Shown: in pieces, positions 55,430 through 64,000 of the stretch
Numbering within the stretch: the first letter of the stretch is position 1
Layout: each line of letters starts with the position of its first letter
Assembly (NCBI RefSeq): GCF_019048525.1
Contig: NZ_CP077369.1
Location: 124,001 to 188,000 of the forward strand
Length of the DNA stretch: 64,000 nt
Origin: Acinetobacter lwoffii
Lineage (GTDB): Bacteria; Pseudomonadota; Gammaproteobacteria; Pseudomonadales; Moraxellaceae
Reading direction: 5' to 3'
Notes under the pieces: model-generated
Told to the model about the DNA's origin: nothing
Database searches by the model: none
What the model saw: the letters and a program-made list of their open reading frames with translations, nothing else
Position numbers and translations under genes: made by a program

Positions 55430-56737
55430 ATGGCGTCGTCTAATTCTGCTGCTCAGCCAGCACAAAATTCAAAATTTCGCGTTTTAACAGCAAGCTTGGT
55501 AGGCACTACAATCGAATTCTTCGATTTTTATATTTATGCCACCGCTGCTGTCATTATTTTTCCGTATCTGTTTTTCCCTACCAGTACAGATCCGATGACC
55601 GCAACCATTCAGTCTCTTGCGACTTTTGCCATTGCATTTATTGCCCGTCCGATTGGTGCAGCATTATTTGGTCATTTAGGTGACCGGATCGGACGAAAAG
55701 CCACCTTGGTTGCAGCTTTGCTGACTATGGGGATTTCAACCGTTGCGATTGGTCTATTGCCAACTTATGCGCAAATCGGAATTGCTGCGCCACTGTTACT
55801 TGCACTGTGCCGTTTAGGTCAGGGCTTGGGTCTGGGTGGTGAATGGTCAGGTGCGGTACTTCTTGCAACTGAAAATGCCCCGGAAGGCAAACGTGCCTGG
55901 TATGGCATGTTCCCGCAACTGGGTGCTCCGATCGGCTTTATTCTGGCAACAGGTTCTTTCCTGACGCTTGGCGCTTTCATGTCTGAAGCTGACTTTATGG
56001 CTTGGGGCTGGCGTATTCCGTTTATCTCAAGTGCCTTGTTGGTAATTGTCGGTTTATGGATCCGTTTAAAACTGCATGAAACGCCTGCTTTCCAGAAAGT
56101 GCTGGATAAACAAAAAGAAGTAAATGTTCCTTTTGTTCAAGTGTTCAAAAAGCACTCTCGTATGCTAGTTCTGGGTACGATTGCTGCAATCTGTACATTT
56201 GTTGTGTTCTACCTTACTACGGTATTTGCATTGCAATGGGGAACCAAACAACTCGGTTATTCCCGTGAAGAATTCCTGCAATTGCAGTTAGTTGCAACCC
56301 TGTGTTTTGCTGCATTCATCCCGCTTTCAGCAGTATTGGCAGAGAAATTTGGCCGTAAGACTACTTCCATTGCGGTATGTGTCATTTCTGCGATCTTCGG
56401 TATCTTCTTTGCAGATATGCTTGAATCTGGCAGCACCTTGGTGGTGTTCCTGTTCTTGTGTATTGGTCTGGCGATCATGGGCTTAACTTATGGGCCAATC
56501 GGTACTGTATTGTCTGAAATTTTCCCGACTTCAGTACGTTATACGGGTTCTGCATTAACCTTTAACTTGGCAGGTATCTTCGGTGCATCATTTGCACCGC
56601 TAATCGCAACCAAGCTGGCAACGGCCTATGGTTTGTCTGCAGTCGGTTATTACCTGACCGCAGCATCTATCCTGTCGCTTGTCGCGTTTTTACTGATTCG
56701 TGAAACCAAGAATGATGATGTAAATAATCAGATCTAA
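55430..56737 (+). CDS. MHS-family MFS transporter (metabolite:H+ symporter)
   Basis: A 435-residue 12-helix symporter. LTASLVGTTIEFFDFYIYAT, FGHLGDRIGRKATLV, LGGEWSGAVLLATENAPEGK and YGMFPQLGAPIGFILATG are the MHS hallmarks (ShiA, ProP, KgtP group). The substrate is likely a carboxylate or betaine; it cannot be fixed. Upstream has an imperfect ~19-nt tandem repeat (55348-55384). Terminator at 56754-56780. Confidence 0.9.
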   Translation: MASSNSAAQPAQNSKFRVLTASLVGTTIEFFDFYIYATAAVIIFPYLFFPTSTDPMTATIQSLATFAIAFIARPIGAALFGHLGDRIGRKATLVAALLTMGISTVAIGLLPTYAQIGIAAPLLLALCRLGQGLGLGGEWSGAVLLATENAPEGKRAWYGMFPQLGAPIGFILATGSFLTLGAFMSEADFMAWGWRIPFISSALLVIVGLWIRLKLHETPAFQKVLDKQKEVNVPFVQVFKKHSRMLVLGTIAAICTFVVFYLTTVFALQWGTKQLGYSREEFLQLQLVATLCFAAFIPLSAVLAEKFGRKTTSIAVCVISAIFGIFFADMLESGSTLVVFLFLCIGLAIMGLTYGPIGTVLSEIFPTSVRYTGSALTFNLAGIFGASFAPLIATKLATAYGLSAVGYYLTAASILSLVAFLLIRETKNDDVNNQI

Positions 56738-56753
56738 GGTTTTAGATCAATTC

Positions 56754-56780
56754 AAAAGCCAGCACTCGATGCTGGCTTTT
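56754..56780 (+). terminator. Terminator after the MHS transporter
   Basis: AAAAGCCAGCA / TGCTGGCTTTT with a 5-nt loop, then TTATG. Confidence 0.85.
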
Positions 56781-56868
56781 TTATGATTTCACAACAAAAC
56801 TTGGCTACTTATCTTGTTAAATTTGCTCAACAATCAAATGAACTGAATTCAAAAAATGAGGCAAGGCC

Positions 56869-57270
56869 ATGCAGGATCTTATTGAATACCTATCGCAGGA
56901 GCAGTTGGTCAATATCATTATTTTGCTGGAAGATGATAAAAAATTAGAAGCTGTTCGCTATATCACCGAGAATACGCCCTTGGATGAAGCTCAGGCACTG
57001 CAAGTGATTGATGAAATTGTGCGGGAACATGACGTGGTCATGAAGCATGAAAGTACCGGTCCACGCTTTAGTGATGACGCCGGTGATATCGACCTGGTGA
57101 CACCGCCACTGGAAATCCCCACCCATCCTAGTTTAAGCACATCCACAGAAGCTGAAATTACTGCACAACAATTACGTGAAAATGTGCCAACCCGAAAAAT
57201 CGAAAAGAAAATCTGGATGATGGCGGCCATCGCGGTGGTGTTGCTGATTCTGGTCTGGATCATCAGTTAA
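56869..57270 (+). CDS. Hypothetical tail-anchored protein
   Basis: A 133-residue protein with a helical, L7/L12-like N-terminal segment (MQDLIEYLSQEQLVNIIILLEDDKKLEA) and a C-terminal membrane helix (WMMAAIAVVLLILVWII). A low-complexity linker (STSTEAEITAQQ) joins them. It stands convergent to a metallophosphoesterase. AGGCAAGGCC precedes the ATG. Function unknown. Confidence 0.75.
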   Translation: MQDLIEYLSQEQLVNIIILLEDDKKLEAVRYITENTPLDEAQALQVIDEIVREHDVVMKHESTGPRFSDDAGDIDLVTPPLEIPTHPSLSTSTEAEITAQQLRENVPTRKIEKKIWMMAAIAVVLLILVWIIS

Positions 57271-57294
57271 CACGGTACAGAACGCCGACTGAAT

Positions 57295-58305
57295 TTAAAT
57301 CAGTTCAATAATATCAATGGTAGGCGGCACCCGGAAACGGAAAGGCACACCGACCAAGCCGGTACCGACAGTGACGAACACATCTGCATGTTCATGACGG
57401 TACATGCCCTTTTTATGTCCCAAAATTGAAACCTTTTTCATGACGTAATTAGTTAGCCAAGGCAGCTCTACCTGTCCGCCATGAGTATGCCCGGACAGCA
57501 TCAGAGGGCGCGTCGGCAGTTTGGGAATCATATCGACCGTATCCGGGTTATGCGAAAGAATGACCCAAGGCTTGTCCTGAGGCAAGTCTGGCAAACTGCG
57601 CATATCGGCTTTTCCAGCCCAGAGATCACCCACGCCCAAAAGTCGGAATTCATCAAATTCGACAATTTGACCTTCGATATCCATGACCTGATTGACTTGC
57701 AGTGCATAGTGCAACAGTTCGCGAATCGGCGGTCCGGGATATTGTTCGTCATGATTGCCATTGACCGAATAGACCGGAGCGTGAATCTCTTTTAAAACCG
57801 CCAGTTCCTGTGCCAGTTTATTTTTTGGCTCGTAAGTCCAGTCGCCAGCAACCACCACCAAATCAGGTTGAATATGATTTAATTTGTGTACAATTTGTCG
57901 CAACTGCCGCTCATGGCCCGAAAACAGACCGATATGCAAATCTGCAATCAGGGCGATTTTCACCGGCTGCTTTAAACGTTTATCTGCATTGATCTGATAT
58001 TTTGTCGTTTTCACTTGAATTAGATGCGGCTCGATAAAGCGTGCATAAGTCAAAACCCCACTGAGTAAAAATACAAAAATGGCTTCATGCAGTGAATAAT
58101 AACCTGTCCATCCAGCATAAATACTGAAGAAAACCAAAGGGATTAATAAATAGGCAAGATAAAACGCCAGCAAATGACCAAAAGCTTTAAAGGGATGAAT
58201 GGTTTCGGTACGTGATTGGCTCGACCATGCCTGAGCCACAGCCCAGATGGCTAAAATCGCCATTCCCAAGTAAAAATAAAACAGTACGGAATTCGAATCC
58301 CACAT
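57295..58305 (-). CDS. Metallophosphoesterase, membrane-anchored (YaeI/YkuE-like)
   Basis: A 336-residue protein with three to four N-terminal hydrophobic segments (residues 8-105) and a calcineurin-like phosphoesterase domain: IALIADLHIGLFSGH, VVVAGDWTYEPKN, VNGNHDEQYPG, ILSHNPDTVDMIP and LMLSGHTHGGQVELPW. These are the di-metal ligands Asp, His, Asp, Asn, His, His. The substrate may be a phospholipid; inference. Confidence 0.87.
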   Translation of the reverse strand: MWDSNSVLFYFYLGMAILAIWAVAQAWSSQSRTETIHPFKAFGHLLAFYLAYLLIPLVFFSIYAGWTGYYSLHEAIFVFLLSGVLTYARFIEPHLIQVKTTKYQINADKRLKQPVKIALIADLHIGLFSGHERQLRQIVHKLNHIQPDLVVVAGDWTYEPKNKLAQELAVLKEIHAPVYSVNGNHDEQYPGPPIRELLHYALQVNQVMDIEGQIVEFDEFRLLGVGDLWAGKADMRSLPDLPQDKPWVILSHNPDTVDMIPKLPTRPLMLSGHTHGGQVELPWLTNYVMKKVSILGHKKGMYRHEHADVFVTVGTGLVGVPFRFRVPPTIDIIELI

Positions 58306-58406
58306 AAATTGGCCTTATTCAGTCGAGCAGCAGATTACTGGCTTTATATTTATCTTTTCATAGCTGGCAATTATACTCAATTCTAATTTTTCATTCTTCG
58401 ACTTAT

Positions 58407-60041
58407 ATGGCCACTGCTCCCCGCGATCAAGTTCACCTTCAATCCTCAGGTTTTATCCGCACTCATCGCTATAAAGCTGGCATTTTACTGAGCTGTAGCC
58501 TGGTTCTGGGTCTGCCTGCGTGTAGTACCTTACCCAAGCAAACCGAACAGCCAAGCCAGATGGCATTTGAAACGGATACATCGCAAACCAGCCTGGCACA
58601 AATTGTTGAACCTTTACGTGATCAGAACATCGGGTTGACTGGTTATCGCGTGCTGTATGATCCGCTTGAAGCACTGGCTGCTCGGATTCAGCTGATTAAT
58701 AAAGCGGAACGCAGTCTGGATCTGCAATATTACATCTGGGATAACGACCGAATCGGTGCCCTCGCCCTGCATGCGATTATTCAGGCAGCAGATCGTGGCG
58801 TAAAAGTGCGCCTGTTGATGGATGACAATAATGCCAAGAAAATGGAAGGGATTTATCTGGCCTTAAACCAGCATCAAAATATCGATGTCAAACTGTATAA
58901 TCCCTATCGCTTTCGTAAATACCGCGCCATGGACATGGTGCTGGATTTAAAGCGCATTAACCGCCGCATGCACAATAAAAGCTTTATTGCCGATAACCAG
59001 ATTGCCTTGATTGGCGGGCGCAATATGAGTAACCAGTATTATAATGTCAGTGAAAGCTATCAGTTCTCTGATGTCGATGTGATGCTGGTCGGTGCAGCAT
59101 CGGATGAAATCATTCATTCCTTCGATGAATACTGGAATGATGATTATGCCTATCCGGTACAAGAGGTGGTGAATCCACGGCATCATGGCTTACGTTTTCC
59201 AAGCTTAAAACTACAGCTAGAAACCCATAGTCAGGATCCAGCGACTCAAAATTATCTGGATCTGGCTAATCGTTCCAGAGCCTTTGACCAATGGCTGGAA
59301 CAAAACATTCAGCTGGATTGGGTTGAAGCCGAAGTAGTCAAAGATCCACCGAGCAAAATCAAGGCCAAAGCCAAAACCGAAGAACATCTCAATTTCCAGT
59401 TATTACAGCGTCTGGAAAAACCTGAACAAAGTGTCGATATTGTCTCTGCCTATTTTGTTCCGGAAAAAATTGGTGCAGACCGTTTAAAGAAACTGGCGAA
59501 TGAGAATATCAAGGTTCGCGTCCTGACCAACTCTTTTAAGGCCAACGACGTTGCCGTGGTGCATGCCTTTTATGCCAAATATCGTCAGGATCTATTGGAA
59601 AATGGGGTGCAGCTGTATGAGTTCTTGGCAGCGCCAGAAGCTAATCACCTTAATGCCAATACTGAGGAAATTTCGAAAAAAGCTAAAGTCAGCCTGAAAG
59701 GACTGAGCCGTTCCAGCCTGCATGCCAAACTGATGGCACTGGATCAAAAACAGGTGTTTATTGGTTCTTTTAACTTTGATCCGCGTTCAGCCTATTTGAA
59801 TACTGAAATTGGCGTGTTGCTGAACAGTCCGTCTTTGGCACGTGCAGTACACGACACCATGGACAAAAATTTAAGCAAATATGCGTATAAACTGGTGCTG
59901 GATGCGAATCAGAACATTAACTGGAAAATCAAGAAAGCCAATGGTGACGTTCAAACGTTTACCAAAGAACCAAAAATGAAATGGTATCAGAAAGCTGGAC
60001 TTAAACTGGTGTCGTGGCTGCCTATTGAAGGCTTTATGTAA
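58407..60041 (+). CDS. Phospholipase D-family protein (cardiolipin synthase C-like)
   Basis: A 544-residue protein with two HKD motifs: MHNKSFIADNQIALIGG near residue 190 and LHAKLMALDQKQVFIGSFNFD near 438. An N-terminal hydrophobic stretch ends GLPACSTLP, a possible lipobox, so it may be a lipoprotein anchored to the membrane. It probably transfers phosphatidyl groups to make cardiolipin. It is divergent from the metallophosphoesterase; a palindromic island follows at 60182. Confidence 0.85.
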   Translation: MATAPRDQVHLQSSGFIRTHRYKAGILLSCSLVLGLPACSTLPKQTEQPSQMAFETDTSQTSLAQIVEPLRDQNIGLTGYRVLYDPLEALAARIQLINKAERSLDLQYYIWDNDRIGALALHAIIQAADRGVKVRLLMDDNNAKKMEGIYLALNQHQNIDVKLYNPYRFRKYRAMDMVLDLKRINRRMHNKSFIADNQIALIGGRNMSNQYYNVSESYQFSDVDVMLVGAASDEIIHSFDEYWNDDYAYPVQEVVNPRHHGLRFPSLKLQLETHSQDPATQNYLDLANRSRAFDQWLEQNIQLDWVEAEVVKDPPSKIKAKAKTEEHLNFQLLQRLEKPEQSVDIVSAYFVPEKIGADRLKKLANENIKVRVLTNSFKANDVAVVHAFYAKYRQDLLENGVQLYEFLAAPEANHLNANTEEISKKAKVSLKGLSRSSLHAKLMALDQKQVFIGSFNFDPRSAYLNTEIGVLLNSPSLARAVHDTMDKNLSKYAYKLVLDANQNINWKIKKANGDVQTFTKEPKMKWYQKAGLKLVSWLPIEGFM

Positions 60042-60341
60042 GTTTGATTCTTTGAACAGCAATCCTAAAAAGTTTCTTATGGAATAATGGCGTCAATTAA
60101 CGAGTTTAGAAAAAACTCCTTAATTATTTTCAGTGAACAACAGCATCTTTTCATTTTAAATTAAACGATTATAGTCTATATGCTACTTTTGTTTCGGCAA
60201 AAGTAGCCAAAACCATTTGTCACCCGCAAAACTCGTCCACTATGATCAACGATCAGATTCATCGCAAAAACAATCATTTTTTAATATCGTCCTGCCTCAG
60301 ACAGTTGCGGGTGACGTTTCCACGTATCCTCTATAATCCAT
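60042..60341. other. Palindrome-rich intergenic island before the IS5 element
   Basis: No gene. Holds GCTACTTTTG / CAAAAGTAGC (60182-60207, TTTCGG loop) and an 11-bp inverted repeat GTCACCCGCAA (60219-60229) / TTGCGGGTGAC (60305-60315) enclosing 75 nt. Confidence 0.6.
60182..60207. repeat. 10-bp stem-loop GCTACTTTTG/CAAAAGTAGC
   Basis: Perfect stem with a TTTCGG loop, about 140 nt after the phospholipase-D stop. It may act as a terminator or be part of a dispersed repeat; no second copy was found in this window. Confidence 0.7.
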
Positions 60342-60357
60342 AGATCTCTTGCGAAAG

Positions 60358-60828
60358 TTAATTTAAGAGCATCCAATTCACCATTCCAGCAATTAAATTC
60401 ATTCTTAGACCAAATCGTTTCCGTCTATTTCTATAGCGTTCTGTTAATATCCGAAAATGTTTAAGTTTGCCGTTGATATGTTCAATGGCTGTCCTACGCC
60501 GACTGATTTCTTGGTTGATCTTTTTTGCTATTTTGGGTAATGATAAATTCTTAGGTTTCTTGATTGGAATGAGTAACTTACTCTTAATCTGATGAAATCC
60601 TTTATAGGCTAAATCTGCCATGATACAAGGATAAATAATCATCTCCTTCAAATACTTACGCGCAATCGTCAGATCATGTTTTCTGCCACTTTCGACCTGT
60701 ATACTTACAATTTTCTTTAGTCTTGGGTTAAAAATGACCTGTGTTTTTAGCGTATGTTTCTTCTTTTTACCACTATAGAATTTTCTTTGTTTTTTTGGGA
60801 TGCTCAATCTGTGACTCAGTGACATCAA
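60358..60828 (-). CDS. IS5-family transposase, C-terminal frame (DDE domain)
   Basis: Catalytic part of the transposase: VIFNPRLKKIVSIQVESGRKHD, IMADLAYKGFHQI (Asp) and SRRRTAIEHINGKLKHFRIL (Glu). The true protein would be joined to the upstream frame at an A7 run (60790-60796): upstream codons read CCC AAA AAA ACA and this frame reads AAA AAA CAA, so a +1 step gives HPKKQRKFYSG. It could be programmed, or be a single-base indel. Confidence 0.88.
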   Translation of the reverse strand: MMSLSHRLSIPKKQRKFYSGKKKKHTLKTQVIFNPRLKKIVSIQVESGRKHDLTIARKYLKEMIIYPCIMADLAYKGFHQIKSKLLIPIKKPKNLSLPKIAKKINQEISRRRTAIEHINGKLKHFRILTERYRNRRKRFGLRMNLIAGMVNWMLLN

Positions 60829-61171
60829 CGATCACATAATCCCCCTCACTAAACTTTTGATTCCTTTTAGGCAATGCGAAAATCCGTGATTGAATCAGAG
60901 CATTTTCAACTTTTTGAATAGTACGATTCACATTGCTTTCAGCTAGGTTATAGTCAGCGGATAACTCAATTTGAGTTCTATAACAGCGTAAGTAATTTAA
61001 AGTTAACAACAATTGATCCTCTAAACACAACGAATGAGGTCTTCCAGATTTTTTCTTGGCAAGTTCAGCGTGTTGTAACACCGATACCATTTTTAAGAAT
61101 AATGGACGAGGAACTCCAACGAGTCGTTTAAATTCCCCATCATTAAATCTAGTTAAATTTTCATATTTCAT
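60773..61171 (-). CDS. IS5-family transposase, N-terminal frame
   Basis: A 132-residue DNA-binding half: FNDGEFKRLVGVPRPLFLKM, LCLEDQLLLTLNYLRCYRTQ (HTH region) and VIVDVTESQIEHP, the start of the catalytic domain with the first Asp. It ends 12 codons beyond the A7 run. The ATG at 61171 is the only early start. Confidence 0.88.
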   Translation of the reverse strand: MKYENLTRFNDGEFKRLVGVPRPLFLKMVSVLQHAELAKKKSGRPHSLCLEDQLLLTLNYLRCYRTQIELSADYNLAESNVNRTIQKVENALIQSRIFALPKRNQKFSEGDYVIVDVTESQIEHPKKTKKIL

Positions 61172-61262
61172 GGGGCTAGTATAAACAATTTTTTACTTTC
61201 GCAAGAGATCTCATGTATAAAAAAATTAAAGTCGATCAATTTACAAACTAACTCGGATTATC

Positions 61263-62072
61263 TTATTGAGGCTTTTTTAATACCCGTGACTGAAGTTCAA
61301 CTAGGCCAGTCTGCATTTTTTCCTGGACCACACGGGTAAGGCTTTCAACCGTATGCCCTTCCGTGGCAATTGCAGGTAAAGCCACTAAATGTGCAATGAC
61401 TTGCGGCATTTCCAGTACTTTTTTGACATGGGCAGCAAAACTGATGTCATTGACAAACGGCGCAACCATATCCAGTTCGCCCTGCTGATTCACATAACAA
61501 ATCAGACAGATTTGTACAGGACGCTGCGCTTCAATCGCGGCGCCTAAAATCCGGCCATGCACTTTTTTGATGGCTCGTCCATCAGAAGTCGTCGCTTCAG
61601 GAAAGAACAGCACCGGAATATTCTGTTTGAGAAAATCGGTAATTTGTTCACGGATCCTGACGGAATCTCCTGAACCCCGTTTAATAAATAAGGTACCCCC
61701 ACCCTTGGCCAATTTGCCTAGAATCGGCCAGTTCTCGATTTCTGCTTTCGCCAGAAAAAATACGCGCGCTCCGGAACCCAGAACGGCAATATCCAGCCAA
61801 GACACATGATTACTGACCCATAAGGCGGGTTCACGTGGAATCTCGCCATGCACCTGCACTTCGATATTGAATACTTTGCATAACTGACGGCAAAAATGTT
61901 GCACATAGCGCGTATTGGTCGGGTTATTCGGATTTTTATATAAGCCATGACGAAAAACCAAGTAAAACCCTTCACTAATGGTAGCCAATGAAGCTGTGAT
62001 TTTCCGGCTATACAGGAAAAACTTGGCCAAGCCTTCGATATCTGGAGTCTGGTTTTGTACAGTCGAGTTCAT
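61263..62072 (-). CDS. plsC: 1-acyl-sn-glycerol-3-phosphate acyltransferase
   Basis: A 269-residue LPLAT-family acyltransferase of the inner membrane that makes phosphatidic acid. Motif I is NHVSWLDIAVLG (His and Asp in HX4D), motif II is GGGTLFIKRGSGDS, and motif III is VLFFPEATTSDGRAI. It opens near a hydrophobic segment (LATISEGFYLVFRHGLY). No other lipid genes adjoin. Confidence 0.9.
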   Translation of the reverse strand: MNSTVQNQTPDIEGLAKFFLYSRKITASLATISEGFYLVFRHGLYKNPNNPTNTRYVQHFCRQLCKVFNIEVQVHGEIPREPALWVSNHVSWLDIAVLGSGARVFFLAKAEIENWPILGKLAKGGGTLFIKRGSGDSVRIREQITDFLKQNIPVLFFPEATTSDGRAIKKVHGRILGAAIEAQRPVQICLICYVNQQGELDMVAPFVNDISFAAHVKKVLEMPQVIAHLVALPAIATEGHTVESLTRVVQEKMQTGLVELQSRVLKKPQ

Positions 62073-62261
62073 AAAAACGTCATTAAATCCTAAGCGAGAT
62101 ACAGGGAATATCCATGAATTAAACTCATTCTATACTGTTCATTCGCAACTTGCATTGATAATAAAAATCGGCCAATAACATCTATATCTTCAATTTTAAT
62201 TGGATTAAAAAATCATTCAAAATAAAGCTATCGAAATATTAGATTGAAAAGGATCGTAGGC

Positions 62262-62393
62262 ATGCCAGATCAAACCCAGCCCGCGAACGACACACCTCAA
62301 CCTTTACAAGTGCTCAAATATATTTTGGGCGGCACCGTTATCTATGCCGTGGTACTGGTAACACTTGTACAACTGTTTATCAGCGCACTTTAA
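62262..62393 (+). CDS. Small single-helix membrane protein
   Basis: A 43-residue protein too short for usual ORF tracks: MPDQTQPANDTPQPLQVLKY followed by one membrane helix (GGTVIYAVVLVTLVQLFISAL). AAGGA lies 8 nt before the ATG, a good ribosome-binding site. It stands alone between plsC and hflX. No family recognised. Confidence 0.65.
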   Translation: MPDQTQPANDTPQPLQVLKYILGGTVIYAVVLVTLVQLFISAL

Positions 62394-62470
62394 ACCAAAG
62401 CCGCGCTAATTCAGTATCTGCACAGCCTTTTTTCAACTACACTAAAGTTTTCAAGTGGAGATGGGCCTGA

Positions 62471-63811
62471 GTGGAATATTTACAACAACATCGAGGGAAA
62501 GAGCGCGTCATTCTGGTGAGTGTCAGCGTACAAATGCTGGATGACCTTGATGCTGAAGAGTTTCGTTTGCTGGCACAGTCTGCAGATGCTGAAATTCTGG
62601 AACATATTCATGCTCAGCGGATCAAACCTGACGCCAAATTTTTTATCGGCTCCGGCAAGGCAGAAGAAATTGCTGAACGTGTTGAAGAACTGGAGGCCAA
62701 TTTGGTCATTTTTGACCATGCCCTGACCCCGGCCCAAGCCCGAAATCTGGAACAGGTGATCAAATGCCGCGTGGTCGATCGTACTGAACTGATTCTGGAT
62801 ATTTTTGCCCAGCGTGCCCGTACCTATGAAGGTAAGCTGCAAGTCGAACTGGCACAGTTACAACATTTATCTTCACGTTTAATTCGTAGTCGTGGCAATC
62901 TCGACAGCCAGAAAGGCGGGATCGGTTTACGTGGTCCGGGTGAAACCCTGCTGGAAACTGACCGCCGTTTGCTGCGTATCCGTATGGGACAGCTCAAGGC
63001 ACGTATTGATAAAGTCCGCCAGACCCGGATGCAAGGCCGTGTTGCCCGTCAAAAAGCGGCTGTGCCGACGGTATCTTTGGTGGGTTATACCAATGCTGGT
63101 AAGTCTACCCTGTTTAATTTACTCGCCAACAGCGATGTCTATGCAGCCGATCAGCTGTTTGCCACTTTGGACCCAACCTTACGGCGTCTGGAATGGGATG
63201 GAATCGGCAATCTGGTACTGGCCGATACGGTAGGTTTTGTCCGTAATCTTTCCCATTCACTGGTAGAATCCTTTAAGGCAACGCTGGAAGAAACCGTTGA
63301 AGCCACACTGTTACTGCATGTGATTGATTCAAGTAGCCCAGAGATGCTAGAACAGATTGAAGCCGTTGACAAAGTGCTGAAAGAAATTGGGGCCGATGTT
63401 CCCATCCTTCAGGTCTACAATAAAATTGACTGTAGCGGTGAAGAAGCCAAAATTATTTATCGACGCCCGGGCGAACCGGAACGGGTCTATGTCTCGGCAC
63501 ATAGTGGCGAAGGTATCGACCTGCTGCGTAAAGCGGTACATGAGTCCTTGATGGGGCAACTACAGTCCTTCGATTTAATCCTGAAACCTGCCTACGGCAA
63601 GCTGCGTAACCAGCTCTATGGTCTGAATGTGATTCAGTCTGAACATTATGATGATGAAGGCCAGTTGCATCTGCATATTCGAATTGCCCCACAGAAACTG
63701 GAACAGTTGATTAAACAGGCGCATTTACCTTTAGATGAAATCCTGGGCAAACAGGCGCAGCAATTTCAACGTCCACTGGAAGCGTTTGAAATCCAGTCAA
63801 AGATCGAGTAA
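62471..63811 (+). CDS. hflX: Ribosome-associated GTPase HflX
   Basis: A 446-residue translational GTPase that splits stalled ribosomes and aids heat shock recovery. N-terminal domain (VSVSVQMLDDLDAEEFRLLA, RIKPDAKFFIGSGKAEEIAE), the HflX helical block LIRSRGNLDSQKGGIGLRGP, then G1 GYTNAGKSTLFN near residue 205, DTVGFVRNL (G3) and YNKID (G4). The start is GTG 62471 with GGAG 10 nt upstream. Confidence 0.95.
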   Translation: MEYLQQHRGKERVILVSVSVQMLDDLDAEEFRLLAQSADAEILEHIHAQRIKPDAKFFIGSGKAEEIAERVEELEANLVIFDHALTPAQARNLEQVIKCRVVDRTELILDIFAQRARTYEGKLQVELAQLQHLSSRLIRSRGNLDSQKGGIGLRGPGETLLETDRRLLRIRMGQLKARIDKVRQTRMQGRVARQKAAVPTVSLVGYTNAGKSTLFNLLANSDVYAADQLFATLDPTLRRLEWDGIGNLVLADTVGFVRNLSHSLVESFKATLEETVEATLLLHVIDSSSPEMLEQIEAVDKVLKEIGADVPILQVYNKIDCSGEEAKIIYRRPGEPERVYVSAHSGEGIDLLRKAVHESLMGQLQSFDLILKPAYGKLRNQLYGLNVIQSEHYDDEGQLHLHIRIAPQKLEQLIKQAHLPLDEILGKQAQQFQRPLEAFEIQSKIE

Positions 63812-63839
63812 AACTTGATAAGTAAACTTATTAATATTA

Positions 63840-64000
63840 ATGATCATAGCAATGAACTGGATAAAACGAATAGATTGGCCGGCATGGATCGGCACCCTTT
63901 TACTAATTATTGTCTTTCGGGAAGCTTCAGTCTGGTTAATGACCCAACTGAATCATCCTGAATTAGGTAATCTGGTCGGATTATTAAGCCTTTTAATTGC
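63840..64000 (+). CDS. N-terminal fragment of a membrane protein, continues beyond the window
   Basis: The first about 53 codons of a protein with a hydrophobic segment: MNWIKRIDWPAWIGTLLLII, then FREASVWLM and GNLVGLLSLLI. In-frame ATGs at 63840 and 63852. The pattern recalls CidA/LrgA-type holin-like proteins but is too short to be sure. Confidence 0.55.
   Translation, partial: MIIAMNWIKRIDWPAWIGTLLLIIVFREASVWLMTQLNHPELGNLVGLLSLLI

Larger units (their letters stand above)
60342..61211 (-). mobile_element. IS5-family insertion sequence, about 0.87 kb
   Basis: Terminal inverted repeats of 17 nt, AGATCTCTTGCGAAAGT, at both ends (right end complementary). A CAT trinucleotide lies directly outside each end and may be a target duplication. 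Inside are two overlapping transposase frames with an A7 shift site. It sits between the cardiolipin synthase and plsC. Confidence 0.87.

Overview
The window looks like a chromosome segment of a gammaproteobacterium of the genus Acinetobacter (Moraxellaceae). Evidence: moderate-to-low GC with AT-rich intergenic DNA; an OmpA whose mature sequence follows the Acinetobacter Omp38/OmpA pattern; a membrane-bound PQQ glucose dehydrogenase with an OprB porin; the cysI-DUF934 pair; an AcnD-type dehydratase; and short dispersed palindromic repeats. The species cannot be fixed from sequence alone. I see no tRNA, rRNA, CRISPR array or prophage. The only mobile elements are one IS3-family and one IS5-family insertion sequence.

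Layout. 1-3.4 kb: glucose oxidation at the envelope (gcd, truncated by the window edge, and an OprB porin). 3.8-10.9 kb: a cold-shock-like/DUF805 membrane protein, a HAD phosphatase, thiD, a DUF1176 protein next to an AI-2E-type permease fused to a GAF domain, and an NTF2-like protein. 11.2-18.4 kb: small and partly decayed genes, including a tautomerase without a normal start codon, phnA, an AHSA1-like protein, an RraB-like protein, a DUF4041 (SNIPE-associated) gene with an in-frame amber codon and no nuclease domain, a pseudouridine synthase, a SIMPL protein and several small orphans. 18.6-19.9 kb: IS3 element. 20.1-25.4 kb: acnD, divergent from a multicopper oxidase that has a CRP-consensus site upstream. 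25.5-35.2 kb: housekeeping genes (ygfZ, Sel1 protein, AEC transporter, old yellow enzyme, second OprB porin, mutM-ppiC, mscL, typA). 35.4-41.5 kb: purine permease, rsmC, amino-acid permease, a C39-like protein lacking its catalytic Cys, ompA. 41.5-52.3 kb: a pseudopilin, two thiolases, sulfite reductase with DUF934, a CaiB-type CoA-transferase, an AraC regulator and a FadB-like multifunctional enzyme. 52.4-64 kb: a His-rich small membrane protein, GNAT, a methyltransferase gene broken by an in-frame stop, TrhA, an MHS transporter, a metallophosphoesterase, a phospholipase-D/cardiolipin synthase, the IS5 element, plsC, hflX and the start of a membrane protein.

Working links. gcd and OprB fit periplasmic sugar oxidation. 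The thiolase-FadB pair (48.96-52.31 kb) is a two-gene beta-oxidation operon downstream of an AraC-type regulator and close to a CoA-transferase and another thiolase. cysI and DUF934 overlap and form a sulfite-reduction unit. A methyltransferase and a GNAT gene also overlap.

Most unusual features: (1) the DUF4041 gene, which has a clean ribosome-binding site and membrane anchor, then a TAG at codon 32, and no GIY-YIG nuclease; (2) two further genes with single-base lesions (a start ATG replaced by ATA, and a TAA inside a methyltransferase); (3) the permease/GAF fusion; (4) the Cys-less C39-like protein; (5) a perfect TGTGA-N6-TCACA site before the multicopper oxidase; (6) several perfect palindromes and REP-like repeats. 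No complete new multi-gene system could be demonstrated.
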